Assembly: GCA_946902875.1 (NCBI GenBank)
Contig: OX336337.1
Location: forward strand, 3,534,001 to 3,598,000
DNA from: Nematopogon swammerdamellus
Taxonomy: Eukaryota > Arthropoda > Insecta > Lepidoptera > Adelidae
Length of the DNA: 64,000 nucleotides
Direction of reading: 5' to 3'
The position numbers and the translations under genes are program-made. Every line of letters starts with the position of its first letter. Position 1 is the stretch's first letter. A model generated the notes under the pieces. That model was not told the DNA's origin. It did no database searches and was given only the letters and a program-made list of their open reading frames with translations. This document shows, one piece after another, positions 1 to 8,615 of this stretch.

Positions 1-241
1 AAGGGATAAGGACAAGATGCCGTGCTAAAGGGCGACAGGCTCGCCACCTCTCACCTTGGCACGGTACTTCCACCGAGTCATGCAGCAGGTGGGTCTTCGT
101 GCCTTACTTGCTGCTTGATCGATATAATCTTGTTCGAATACTTTGCGAAACGTGGTGGTCGGTGTTGTGCTGTAATTTACTAGAGTTCTTGCACAACAAC
201 ACCGATTACTCTGCTTACCCCGATTGTCGGGATTCAGCGTT
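1..241 (+). mobile_element. Family F retroelement fragment, cut by the window edge
   Basis: It contains the F landmarks GCAGCAGGTGGGTCTTCGTG, CGTGGTGGTCGGTGTTGTGC and CCCCGATTGTCGGGAT. The same order recurs at 6,978-7,225, 32,685-32,900 and 36,503-37,225, and reversed at 59,554-59,790. The 5' part lies outside the window. F shares its start with the SINE-B head (GGCGACTAAGGGATA), which suggests a common 5' module. No coding capacity is seen. Confidence 0.7.
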
Positions 242-453
242 CAGCATGACTGAAAACATATATTAAAACTAAATATTATATTAAAGTGATCTAGGCACCG
301 ACGTATGACTAACTTAGCAAGTGTATTTTTTTTTTCAACTCCAATATTCATTTTTCATTTTTAGCAAACTAACTAGGGTTGCAATGGTTCGAACCACCTA
401 GAATATTTTCTAGGCCCATTCCAGAATTGGAATTTCATTATAGGAATAGTATG

Positions 454-900
454 TCAGCCTCGGTTAGAGGCTGACCGTGGTTCGGATTCCACGTAAAACT
501 GTAGGTCCTTTCCCTTCTTATAATGCGCGGGGCGGATCTTGGCGTGTCGCCGTCGCCGCAGCGGTTCGTCAGTGTTCTCCCTCGCACCCGCACCGTACTT
601 GTAGTATAGTGTATTCGCGTGGCGGGTCGCCCGCTGCGGCGACGACACGCCGAGATCCGTCCCGGGCATTATACCTTACTAGGTGGCAGGGTTATTCCGC
701 CCGGGCTAGTACCACCGCTTTGAATGAAAAGTCGGCCGTAACGGCTATGTACATAATAGTTTATGTTTTCCGTCCAGTTCAGTGTAGCCGACATGAAATG
801 AAGGGAAGCTCTGACATGGCACCTAGTTCACCCGGTGTTATGGGCTGACATCACGGATGTTGTAGGTGATGAAGCAAATTGTGTCAGTTTAAAAAAAAAA
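454..900 (+). mobile_element. SINE-A copy with 5S-like middle lost
   Basis: It starts TCAGCCTCGG, then passes straight to the B-box side (GGCTGACCGTGGTTCGGATT), so the segment between A and B boxes is deleted. The body (ACTAGGTGG, GGGTTATTCCGCCCGGGC, ATGGCACCTAGTTCACCCGG) and tail (GTGTCAGTTT plus A10) are present. A 151-bp hairpin element sits inside the body. Confidence 0.8.
521..671. mobile_element. Hairpin MITE flanked by TA
   Basis: The segment interrupts the SINE-A body at CTTCTTA^CCTTAC. Its ends are inverted (TAATGCGCGGGGCGGATCT against AGATCCGTCCCGGGCATTA), and the imperfect inverted pairing continues for roughly 50 bp inward. TA is present at both junctions (519-520 and 672-673), as expected for a TA-targeting DNA transposon such as Tc1/mariner. 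No transposase is encoded. Confidence 0.7.
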
Positions 901-1605
901 TTGGGTACATTAACAAGTAGTATAGGTACTTAATGATATTTTCCACAGTGTAGACATTGTCCACGTTTAACGTTGCGTTGTGCAAACAAATAAATTTGTA
1001 ATCTGGGTGTTCAATATTTAAATACTTACCTGTTTTTGTTATACATACATATATTGTAAAATTTTTATGATAAAACGTTTTATAGTTTACCCTAAATTGT
1101 AGAAATTTTGCTGGTTTATAAGATTAATATCCATTTATTGATGACAGAAACATAACGTTTCACTAAAATAAATAAATTTAAAAAAATGGAATACGGTTGA
1201 GTATAGTGGTTTCTTAGGTAAATGTAGACAACACATAGCTTCATTGGCTTGTTCAGAAAACTCATTTCACGTTTCGCCAATCCATCTTTGGTATGTCGCG
1301 CGGAACAATGCGCAATCAGTTAGGTCACTTCACCGTAGGGCATGGACCTTCGCTTTATGGGCCCCGCGCACCAACAGTTCCACGCACAATACCACACTTC
1401 AACACGAGACGTGAATGCGGTGTTTGGAGTTCGAGGAACTGAAGTTGGCTAAACACTTTTGCCAGTGTGCCAAGTTCGGCGAAAAGCGTCACGCGTCTTT
1501 TCAAACATTCTACTGAAGCCGGAGCGAAATAGTCGGGAAGGTTCGAAAAGTTCGAAAAGGTGGGAAAATCGCCTTAGAAGCATTTTATCTTGACCATTTT
1601 ATCTT
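901..1605. other. AT-rich non-coding stretch
   Basis: No open frame of note and no repeat family shared with the rest of the window is seen. Base composition becomes more balanced around 1,260-1,560. It may be unique host intergenic or intronic DNA. Confidence 0.4.
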
Positions 1606-1684
1606 GTACCGTGTGGGGCCGGTACTTTAAAAGAATAGCCCCACTGCATCTCTCCCCGTGTATGTCGTAAAAGGCGACTAAGGG

Positions 1685-1694
1685 ATATGACTCC
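1685..1694. repeat. Target-site duplication, left copy
   Basis: ATATGACTCC occurs here and again at 1,887-1,896, on either side of the nested family F insertion. In undisturbed SINE-B copies (e.g. 20,937-21,266) the string occurs once, so the second copy is a target-site duplication. Confidence 0.85.
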
Positions 1695-1886
1695 ATAGAT
1701 ACATATCACACACGCTGAATCCCGATAATCGGGGTAAGCAGAGTAATCGGTGTTGTGCTGCAAGTACTCTGGTCAATTACAGCACAACACCGACCACCAC
1801 GTCATGCAGCAGGTGGGTTTTCGTGCCTTACTTGCTGCTTGATCGATTTAATCTTGTTCGAATACTTTGCGAAACGTGGTGGTCGA
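1695..1886 (-). mobile_element. Family F insertion with 5' inversion
   Basis: The first part (1,695 to about 1,803) is the reverse complement of the F 3' region. The second part (about 1,803-1,886) is F middle sequence in the opposite orientation. They meet at the F string CGTGGTGGTCG, present on both sides as a small inverted overlap. This is the structure expected from twin priming during target-primed reverse transcription, with a flanking 10-bp target duplication. Confidence 0.75.
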
Positions 1887-2137
1887 ATATGACTCCCTTC
1901 TTATATTACTAGGTGGTAGGGTTTAACCCGCCCGGGTTGGTACCACCGCACTGAATGAAACGTCGGTCAGAACGGCTATGTAAATAGTTTGTGTTTCCGT
2001 CCAGTTCAGTGTAGCCGGCACGACCGAAGGGAACCACTGACGTGGCACGAAGTTCACCCGGTGTTATGGGCTGACATCACATGGAGGTGATGTCGCCAAC
2101 CGTGTCAGTATCCATAAAAAAAAAAAAAAAAAAAACC

Positions 2138-2250
2138 AGTTCGGGCATATGTTTCAAAAGGGTCCGATCAGGCATATGCTTCAGTAGGGTCAGATCTGGC
2201 ATGTAGTAGGTGATGTAGCCAACCGTGTCAGTTACTATAAAAATATATAT
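2138..2250 (+). mobile_element. SINE tail remnant with a short repeat
   Basis: A SINE-A/B tail (GTAGGTGATGTAGCCAACCG, GTGTCAGTTACTATAAAAA) is preceded by three degenerate copies of a roughly 30-bp motif containing GGCATATG/GGCATGTAG and GGGTC. The motif resembles the stretch GATCGGGCATGTGCTCGAAA of the LINE remnant at 36,768-37,175. Confidence 0.55.
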
Positions 2251-2451
2251 ATGTCGTATTACATTGGCTAAAACCATAGATTCTGGCTAAAACCGTAAGT
2301 AATGGGTTGTTCTAGACTTGAGTCCGACTCGGCTGAGCCAAGATTATTGTGAGAAGCTGTGAGTCTAGCTAGTCTCAAGCATTCTCTATATGTATACCAA
2401 ATTAGTACCGAAGCCGAACTAAGGCTGAGAATTATTTATGTATTAGGTATT

Positions 2452-2530
2452 AGTCCAGCATAGTCAGCAATCCAAAGGGAAAGTCACACCTTAGCGAGCT
2501 AGGTGCCATGCCAGTGCTGTCAGTGAAGAT
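2452..2530 (+). mobile_element. SINE body fragment
   Basis: Strings matching the shared SINE body are seen: AGTCCAGCATAGTCAGCAAT, AAAGGGAAAGTC and CTAGGTGCCATGCCAGTGCT. Head and tail are absent. Confidence 0.55.
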
Positions 2531-2895
2531 TGTGATAGTCCAATGAAACCGTCTACAACAGAGGAACCAATGTGAACACCAGAAATTAATGGAGCCCATA
2601 CAATAATTTGATGCGAGTGCGCTTCGAATGCGTTAGGTATCCAAAACCCGACGGCGCGGTCAGCGACCGGACAATCGTTTGGATTGGAACATTTATATGA
2701 TAATTGTGAGATGAGTGCACCTCTCGGATTAGTGATGATCGCGATTTTCGTTCGATTCAAATCGATATTAGAATCGATAAAATAAAACCTGACTAAGAAA
2801 AACGAAGGATGACAAGGAAAGTTGATCCAGATAAGCAGAAAATGCAGTATATTATCCTTGTCTATTCGAATTCTTCTGCACGCCCGACTAAGCAT
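2491..2895 (-). CDS. Unassigned 134-codon open frame
   Basis: An uninterrupted frame on the minus strand. The stretch around residues 53-120 has a protein-like composition, with two close cysteines (KCSNPNDCP) and a mix of glycine, proline and hydrophobic residues, and no simple-sequence bias. Its last 15 or so codons overlap a SINE body fragment, so the true reading frame, if any, ends earlier, or this is an exon or pseudogene piece. I do not recognise the family. No signal peptide or clear membrane segment is evident. It could equally be a chance frame in non-coding DNA. Confidence 0.2.
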   Translation of the reverse strand: MLSRACRRIRIDKDNILHFLLIWINFPCHPSFFLVRFYFIDSNIDLNRTKIAIITNPRGALISQLSYKCSNPNDCPVADRAVGFWIPNAFEAHSHQIIVWAPLISGVHIGSSVVDGFIGLSQSSLTALAWHLAR

Positions 2896-3234
2896 TTCTA
2901 CTGCTATTAGATTTCTCGTTATTTCCTTTGTTTTTCCTAGTCGAGTTTTATTACATTATTAATACATTTTTTATTTTATTTCTTATACTTCTAAACCATC
3001 GAGTGTGGTATCTATATTTTTGAAATCGTCTGTTCATGCTATTATCCCAATACAACGATACACCACTCGATGTCGTAGAAATAAAATGTCAATGTTTGAC
3101 CATATTATGTCGACTAGTAGCCGCCATATTGAATTTTTCATAAACATATAGGTAAACAAAACCTGATACGTGGACAATTGAGACGAATCCAAAGGGAATA
3201 CAAACCAACACTCATACATACACACAAACTATTT
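2896..3234. other. AT-rich non-coding stretch
   Basis: No repeat landmark or convincing frame is seen. Confidence 0.4.
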
Positions 3235-3372
3235 ACATAGCCGTTTCGGCCGACGTTTCGCTCAGTGCGGTGGTACTAACCCGGCCGGGATCAACCCTAC
3301 CACATAGTAAGATAAGAAGGGAAGGGACCTACAGTTTAACGTGGAATGCGAACCACGGTCAGCCTCCTCAAG
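3235..3372 (-). mobile_element. SINE-A fragment
   Basis: Reverse-complement body (GTGCGGTGGTACTAACCCGG, CTACAGTTTAACGTGGAATG) ending in the B-box side CCACGGTCAGCCTCC. The tail and the A-box side are missing. Confidence 0.7.
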
Positions 3373-3385
3373 TTAATATCATTTC

Positions 3386-3500
3386 CCCAGCGACATTAGT
3401 CCACCTCTAAGCCGGACTGGCACCTCCTCGGGGGTGATATTGGCTGCGCTTGACGCTCCGACCTCGGGTACAGCCACCCAGGTCGGAAGCTATAAAAATA
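3386..3500 (+). mobile_element. Family I fragment
   Basis: It carries CAGCGACATTAGTCCACCTC, CTCGGGGGTGATATTGGCTG and CGGGTACAGCCACCCAGG. Related copies lie at 18,095-18,190 and 38,740-38,830, both reversed. The final CAGCCACCCA also occurs in SINE-C tails, so this may be the 3' end of a SINE-C relative. Confidence 0.5.
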
Positions 3501-3504
3501 TAAA

Positions 3505-3585
3505 AACATACATACATACATACATACGCTGCCAAAATCATAACCCTCCTTCTGGCTTCGCCATAGTCGGGTAAAGATGCAACAC
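3505..3585 (-). mobile_element. CATA-microsatellite module
   Basis: A (CATA)n run followed by TAACCCTCCTTCTGGCTTCG and CCATAGTCGGGTAAA. The same module is found at 40,725-40,820 (plus) and inside every element Q 3' part. Confidence 0.65.
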
Positions 3586-4009
3586 GGACCAATTTTTCTC
3601 CCACTTTAAACCGAAAAGGTAAAAGGTTCTCATTAACGTCAGTTGCTCCATTGTTTACGTTTCATATTAAATCGTAGGTGGACACTACAGAACCCGTAGT
3701 GATGCAGCGAGCACACAGAAGTCCTGACTCCATTCGTCGACATCAGAGGAGCATAGGGACAGATGGAAGAGCCCCTCTGAGTGCAGACAGCCGAGAGCTG
3801 CTCTGCACCAGACCGAGACACCGTCCACTTGGCTCCCTTGGTAGGATCCATCAATGGATCGAAGTGGACTTTCTAGTGTGCTTGAATCACCTTGTGGAAA
3901 GATTCTACGATAATGGATTATAAAACACTCGCTAGTCCACTTAGAATTATTAAGGGTTTCAAGGGTACAAGAAGATTTGACATGGAAGCATGACGGCTGT
4001 CTCGAAAGT
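3586..4009. other. No assignable feature
   Basis: Overlapping short frames on both strands (about 3,640-3,930) have no recognisable domain. Nothing here matches another part of the window. Confidence 0.3.
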
Positions 4010-4265
4010 GTTTTTTTTTTATGAAAACAAACACGGTTGGCTACATCACCTTGCAGCATCCGTGATGTCAACTCATAACACCTTGGTGAACTAGGTGCCA
4101 TGTCAGTGCTTCCCTTAGGTCGTGCCGATTACGCTGAACTGGACTGAAAACACTATTTACCCTTTCGACCGAAGTTTCATTCAGTGCGGTGGCAGCAACC
4201 CGAGCGGGTTAAACCCTACCAACGAGTAAGGCAAGAAGGGAAGTGACTTACATACAGTTTTAGTT
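4010..4265 (-). mobile_element. SINE-A/B copy without head
   Basis: A poly-T start, then ACGGTTGGCTACATCACCTT, ACTAGGTGCCATGTCAGTGC and CATTCAGTGCGGTGGCAGCA, running in reverse to GTAAGGCAAGAAGGGAAG. The divergence suggests an old copy. Confidence 0.75.
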
Positions 4266-4384
4266 AATCAACCTTGGCCGAGCTAAGCCGAGCTTTTTGT
4301 TCGAGCCAACCATCTGGGACCTACAGTTTTACACCTGAATGGTGAATCAGATGGCGGAAAATTTTACATGCATACCTATAAATA

Positions 4385-4512
4385 AAAAGGTTGACTTTAA
4401 GAAATCTCTTTAAGGGATAAGTCCGCCTTTGCACCTTATGTAAATTTTCCAATGTATTTGTTACTGTTTAATGTTTACTGGAGCAATAAAGAATTTTCTA
4501 TCTATCTATCTA
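4385..4512 (+). mobile_element. LINE 3' end with TATC tail
   Basis: GGTTGACTTTAAGAAATCTC, GGGATAAGTCCGCCTTTGCA and an AATAAAG signal are followed by a short (TATC)n tail. The same 3' end occurs at 22,187-22,302. It resembles 3' untranslated regions of lepidopteran LINEs. No coding part is attached. Confidence 0.6.
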
Positions 4513-4544
4513 AATATCACCAACATTTTTCGGAAAAATAAATC

Positions 4545-4625
4545 ACTGGTGCATGATTCGAACCCCGGAATCTGAGTTCAAGATACCAAGCCAAGGCCGC
4601 GCCGGCCACCCGCCGTATCTGTAAA
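4545..4625 (-). mobile_element. tRNA-like SINE head, different family
   Basis: On the minus strand the string GGGTTCGAATCATGC is a B-box-like motif, and upstream GGCCGGCGCGGCCTTGGCTT resembles an A-box region. Spacing is about tRNA length but the acceptor ends do not pair, so it is called a SINE head rather than a tRNA gene. Confidence 0.35.
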
Positions 4626-5270
4626 CTGTAAAAAAAAGTATAATATTGAGTCTGGGTCCGTGCTCCACCTAGGTTCTCCACCTGGGTGGAGCATGGGATG
4701 TTTCATTTAAAAAAAATTCTCCACAGCTCAAGGTCACCAACAAAGACTAACATATCAATCCAGAAACGTCACAGCTTTCGTTTTCAGCTGTCCCGTTGCA
4801 GGACAGCGCGTCGTCGGCGCGACCCTCGGAAAGGGACTCGGTTTCTCGGCTTTCGGTTTCGAGGTAGCGGTGCGCAGGCAGGCGCTGGCGCCCCGTTACG
4901 TGACCTTACGCCGCGACTTACGTTACAATATTATACGATACGTCACCGCGCCGCGTGCGCTCGCGCCGCCGCGCCGCTGCCGCGCCGTCGTCGTCGTGTC
5001 GTCGTTGTGCTGTTTAGAAAATGAAAATGGACTCATTATTTTAGTTGGATTTGAAGTTATAAGTGCAAGCGTGCGCACATCGGCTGCCATCGAGCGATTA
5101 AATTCTAAACTATTTGACACCGGGTGACAGTTTTATATTTATTAATTTTTTTATGGACAACCGACACGAGTGGCTGTGGCCAAAAGTTAAAAAAAATCAC
5201 AGATCTCATGCATTACACGAATTCGGGTCATTAAAAATTACTTTTAAGGCATATTCAAATGCTTATAATA
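4626..5270. other. Non-repetitive stretch with a CpG-rich core
   Basis: About 4,790-5,010 is GC- and CpG-rich, unlike its AT-rich surroundings. It contains several short open frames with low-complexity arginine/alanine translations. This could be a promoter or 5' exon of a host gene, but no TATA box, initiator or coding homology can be shown. Confidence 0.3.
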
Positions 5271-5280
5271 TTCCTTCCCT

Positions 5281-5514
5281 TGCCCCTTACTAGGTGGTAG
5301 GCTCTAATTGTAGCCGACTGGGTTGGTACCACCGTACAGGATGTAAGATGGCCGCATAGCAACCTCGGTTGTGTTCTCCTCTAGTCCAGTATAGCCAGCA
5401 ATCCAGGGAAGTCTCCGGTATGGCACCTACCTTCTCGGAGGTGATATTGGCTAGTCAGAGCATGTGCTTTGGCCCCTCTGACTCAGCCACCCATAACGGA
5501 TTACATTAAAAATA
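5281..5514 (+). mobile_element. SINE-C, 5' truncated
   Basis: Begins at the shared body (CCCCTTACTAGGTGGTAGGC) and keeps the SINE-C 3' part (ATGGCACCTACCTTCTCGGA, GGCCCCTCTGACTCAGCCAC) and an A-rich end. The tRNA-like head is missing. Confidence 0.8.
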
Positions 5515-6410
5515 TAAAAAATATGTAAATTTTAAAAAATTACAAAAAATTTCAAAAATTTAATTAAAACATTAATTTTTTAAGTGATGAAAACATTTAT
5601 TTTTGTTGGTACGTTGAAAAATTATGAAAAATGTATGCAAATGGGTTACCGAAACTCGATATTTACAAATCGGTCCATCCGTTTGGGAGCTACGATGCCA
5701 CACACATACACACACACACACGTTGAACTTATATATAACACCCCTTTTTTCGTCGGGGGTTAAAAAGAACATTTTAACCCCCGTGATGTAATTTTTGGAA
5801 AGAACTTTCTAAAGCTCATTTTTCCTTCACATACTATTATTATTCAGATTCTTAATCCAAAGTCATTGACCAAAGTTTGAATGTAGCCTAACAAAACATT
5901 GTTTTTTGCATAAACAAAATCACGAACAACATTCGCCCAAGTATTTACTTTTCTAGCGTGCGTGTGCCATTTTCAGCGCAGCCGCCGCCGCTGCGCTCGT
6001 GGGGAAATATTCCGGGAGTGAGTGGGACAGACTTATCCCACGCAACACGGGCAAGAAAGCGAGGGAGATAGTGAGGCTGCCGACACGGAGGTCATGGAAC
6101 CAAAAGTGGGTCGGTTCCATCCTCGCGGACGGCTCGCTCCGAAAGCAGAACCTACTCATTGGTCAGTTTGAATTTGGAACGCGCTAAAGCAGACATTGAC
6201 ATTGTAAGATTTCCTGTTGACCGCGCACGGCGGAGTCATGACTAATTCATTATATTATTATCGAGGGTTTAATGATGATAATCAAATATATTTATTTGGC
6301 TTTCGTTGGCTTTCAAAGCTGAATGTGAACATCGAGCGGTCATTAGCACTTTATGTTTGAAAACTTATCTGGGACAAATTGCATACAAACGAAATTGTGA
6401 TTAAAATGCC
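5515..6410. other. AT-rich stretch with a CA-rich repeat end
   Basis: About 5,690-5,770 has CTACGATGCCACACACATAC, (CA)n and TCGTCGGGGGTTAAAAAG, a repeat found again split around 32,130-32,590. About 5,980-6,185 is more GC-rich with one 62-codon frame of no recognisable family. The rest shows nothing. Confidence 0.35.
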
Positions 6411-6770
6411 AGCCTCGGTAGCTCAGTGGTGCGGTCGGTCGACTGTTGTTAAGCAACGCTGATCGTCGATCGAGAGGCTGATCGTGGTTCGGATTCAACG
6501 TTAAACTGTAGGTTCCTTCCCTTCTTACCTTACTAGGTGGTAGGGTTTATCCCGGCCGGATTGGTATCACCGCACTGAACGAAACGTCGCTCGGTCGAAA
6601 CGGCTATGTATAGTTCGTGTTTTCCGTCCAGTATATGTGGTGTAAATCCTTACACCACATATACTGTCAGTGTAGCCGACATGAAATGAAGGGAAGCACT
6701 GACATGGCACGTATTTCATCCGGTGTGCTGACATCACGGGAATTGTAGGTGATGAATCTAAAAACAAAAC
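6411..6770 (+). mobile_element. SINE-A copy with internal palindrome
   Basis: The A box (GGTAGCTCAGTGGTGCGG), the beginning of the 5S-like segment (TTAAGCAACGCTGATCG) and the B-box side (GTGGTTCGGATTCAACG) are present, with the 5S part shortened. The body is interrupted at CCGTCCAGT by a 38-bp palindrome. Confidence 0.85.
6629..6666. repeat. Perfect 17-bp-stem palindrome inside SINE-A
   Basis: CAGTATATGTGGTGTAA is followed by a 4-base loop and its exact reverse complement. Intact copies read CCGTCCAGTTCAGTG here. The outer CAGT of the palindrome is SINE sequence, so the inserted stem extends complementarity into its own flank. Confidence 0.9.
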
Positions 6771-6822
6771 AAAATTATCGCCATTGCAAAAATATCGTAC
6801 ATTTCCCGACAGCATAAAATGC

Positions 6823-6946
6823 GTGTCGAGCTTTAGAAAGAGACCATCCGGTTGTAGAGCGTCGTCCCTGTCGCACGAACTCGCGCGTCTCTGTGCGACA
6901 GGGACGACGCTCTACAACCGGATGGTCTCTTTCTAAAGCTCGACAC
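6823..6946. repeat. Perfect hairpin, 54-bp arms
   Basis: Arms 6,823-6,876 and 6,893-6,946 are exact reverse complements, separated by a 16-base loop. The arms begin GTGTCGAGCTTTAGAAAGAG. No tandem or TA flank is obvious. An RNA from either strand would fold into a long fully paired hairpin. Confidence 0.9.
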
Positions 6947-6977
6947 TCATTATTTGCTGGCGGGAACTGTACCTGTA

Positions 6978-7225
6978 CCAATGTACTTTAAAATAATGTA
7001 TCTCTCCGCGAGCATGTCCTGAAAGGCGACTTCGGGATAAGGACAAGATTTCATGCTAAAGTGCGACAGGCTAGCCAACAGGTGAGAACCTTGACACGGC
7101 CCATCCGTCGAGTCATGCATCAGGTAGGTCTTCGTGACTTAGATGCTGCTTCTATCTTGTCCTAATATTCTTCAAAGAGTGGTCGGTGTTGCAGCACAAC
7201 AGCGAATACTCTGTTTGTCCCCATT
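6978..7225 (+). mobile_element. Family F copy, diverged
   Basis: Order as in other F copies: GTATCTCTCCGCGAGCATGT, GGCGACTTCGGGATAAGGAC, GCATCAGGTAGGTCTTCGTG and GTGGTCGGTGTTGCAGCACA. It includes part of the head shared with SINE-B. Confidence 0.7.
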
Positions 7226-7242
7226 TTTTGTTGCTATGTAAA

Positions 7243-7436
7243 CCGGTATGGGTTGGTGAATCTGACTAGCCAATATTACTTCCGAGAAGGTAGACTTCCC
7301 TGGATTGTTGTCTATACTGGACTAGAACACAACACAGTCGAGGCTGCTATGCGGCCATTTTACACCCAGTACGGTGGTATTAACCCGGTCGGCTACAATT
7401 TGAGCCTACCACCTAGTAAGGGGCAAGGCACCTAGT
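7243..7436 (-). mobile_element. SINE-C, 5' truncated
   Basis: Reverse SINE-C from the tail side (TCCGAGAAGGTAGACTTCCC) through GGCTGCTATGCGGCCATTTT to CCTACCACCTAGTAAGGGGC. The tRNA-like head is not present. Confidence 0.8.
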
Positions 7437-7514
7437 TGGTTATTATCTGAATACGGCACGCGATCACGATGGTACCTACCTACCTATGTATAGGTATGTG
7501 TGTATGTACCTTTG

Positions 7515-7760
7515 CTAAAATATTCTGCAGATCTTTCCTCTACACTGTAGAGGAAAGATCTGCAGAATCTACAGAACCGGTAAACTCTGAAACGCCCAAA
7601 GTACGGTCTCGCGTCCTTCAAGAGGGGCGTGAATGGGCACCTGTCAGGCCGGCATGGCATTCGCAACCTCCGCATACGGCCGAATGTCCATGCGCACCGT
7701 TAGACACCTCATGGGTGCCTCGGCGCTACATGTCGAACTTACAATAAAAAAATAAATGAA
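7515..7760 (+). pseudogene. LINE family J 3' coding end and tail
   Basis: The plus strand encodes a decayed version of the C-terminal segment seen more clearly at 23,225-23,480 (motif RSFLYRTGKLWNALP). LINE ORF2 proteins of the CR1/Jockey type commonly end with such a segment. It continues through GGCACCTGTCAGGCCGGCAT and CATTCGCAACC to an AATAAA-containing A-rich end. The coding part is interrupted by the palindrome at 7,522-7,568. It is only the last few hundred bases of the element, as expected for a 5'-truncated insertion. Confidence 0.6.
7522..7568. repeat. Perfect palindrome inside LINE family J
   Basis: A 23-bp stem with a single-base centre. The left arm is normal LINE sequence (compare TTCTGCAGATCTTTCCTCTA at 23,320). 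The right arm is its exact inverse, after which the LINE resumes with CTACAGAACCGG. It is therefore a local inverted duplication. Confidence 0.9.
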
Positions 7761-7877
7761 TAAAATTTGACTGTATTATATCTATACTACCAAAATAAAT
7801 ACATAATATAATTCCTTAGGTATTATGTGCCAGAAGATCGACTGATAATAAGTGAACATATACGTAGAATCGAAAAC

Positions 7878-7904
7878 GGCGCGGCGGCGGCGGCGGCGGC
7901 GGCG
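7878..7904. repeat. (GGC)n microsatellite
   Basis: About nine GGC units. No frame around it looks coding. Confidence 0.9.
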
Positions 7905-7934
7905 CTTCGATTTATCGTTTTATTTGTTTTAATA

Positions 7935-8180
7935 TTTTCAGGGTTCCGTTCGGACCCCATTAGGTACTAAGCCTACTTTAAAGGGCTGCATATTTTGTGC
8001 CATAATAGGTAAATCGAAATTTTCACTAAATATGTGTTATTAATTTTCTTTATTTCACGTTATTAATATTATTGCGGATATCTTAACAAATAATAATAAA
8101 AAAATAAAAAGTAAAAAAAAATTAAGGCGGTACCCGGAGAAGAAACTTTTTTTTCTAAGTTTTTTTTTTTGTTTTTTCTC
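7935..8180 (+). mobile_element. Family E copy
   Basis: CAGGGTTCCGTTCGGACCCC, TTACTAAGCCTACTTTAAAG, GCTGCATATT and TCGAAATTTTCACTAAATAT follow the order of the clearer copies at 11,434-11,650 and 26,985-27,282. Diverged and non-coding. Confidence 0.6.
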
Positions 8181-8202
8181 TATCGTAAAAACGGTAATAC
8201 AG

Positions 8203-8386
8203 CCTTGAGCCTACCACTTAGTAAGGGGCAAGGGAAGGGACCTACAGTTTTACATCAGTTCCGAACGATGAAGCACTTAAATTTTTTCTTCAGAAAAAAA
8301 CTCATTGGTACACTCCGACCGGATTCGAACCTGGGACCTCTCTCATGAGAAGCCGATGCCGAAACCACTCGACCACCCGCTGCTTA
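8203..8386 (-). mobile_element. SINE-C head and start of body
   Basis: Reverse copy covering the body start (GAGCCTACCACTTAGTAAGG), linker and tRNA-like head (CGGATTCGAACCTGGGACCT, GAGAAGCCGATGCCGAAACC). The 3' half is missing. Confidence 0.8.
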
Positions 8387-8615
8387 AGTACACATACAGC
8401 AGGAGTCAAAATTGGTGTGATTGTAGTGAAAACTTTTAAAGTAAAACATCAAATAATAAAAACAGGCCAAATGTGAGTCGAGCTGAATGAAAGAAAACGC
8501 TATTTATTAATTTTTTATTTTTTTGTAAATACGTAACACAAATTAATATATTGTGTGGTGGTACGGAATCCTCTTCGCGCGAGACTGACTCGCACTTTTT
8601 TCACTCACTATTAAA

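Larger units (their letters stand above)
1606..2135 (+). mobile_element. SINE-B copy interrupted by a nested element
   Basis: The SINE-B head starts GTACCGTGTGGGGCCGGTAC and runs to GGATATGACTCC. The body resumes at 1,887 and ends in GTGTCAGTATCCAT plus an A run of about 20. The insertion at 1,695-1,886 separates head and body, so the copy is older than that insertion. Confidence 0.85.

Noticed and set aside
477..848. 123-codon frame
   Set aside because: It spans a SINE-A copy and the inserted hairpin MITE, both non-coding.
4686..5127. Arginine-rich frames at 4,686-5,127 as genes
   Set aside because: They arise from the CpG-rich stretch. Composition is low-complexity and no domain is present. 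A promoter-like island is an equally good explanation.
6823..6946. microRNA precursor
   Set aside because: A 54-bp perfectly paired stem lacks the bulges and length of a typical pre-miRNA. Without small RNA data it is reported only as a hairpin.
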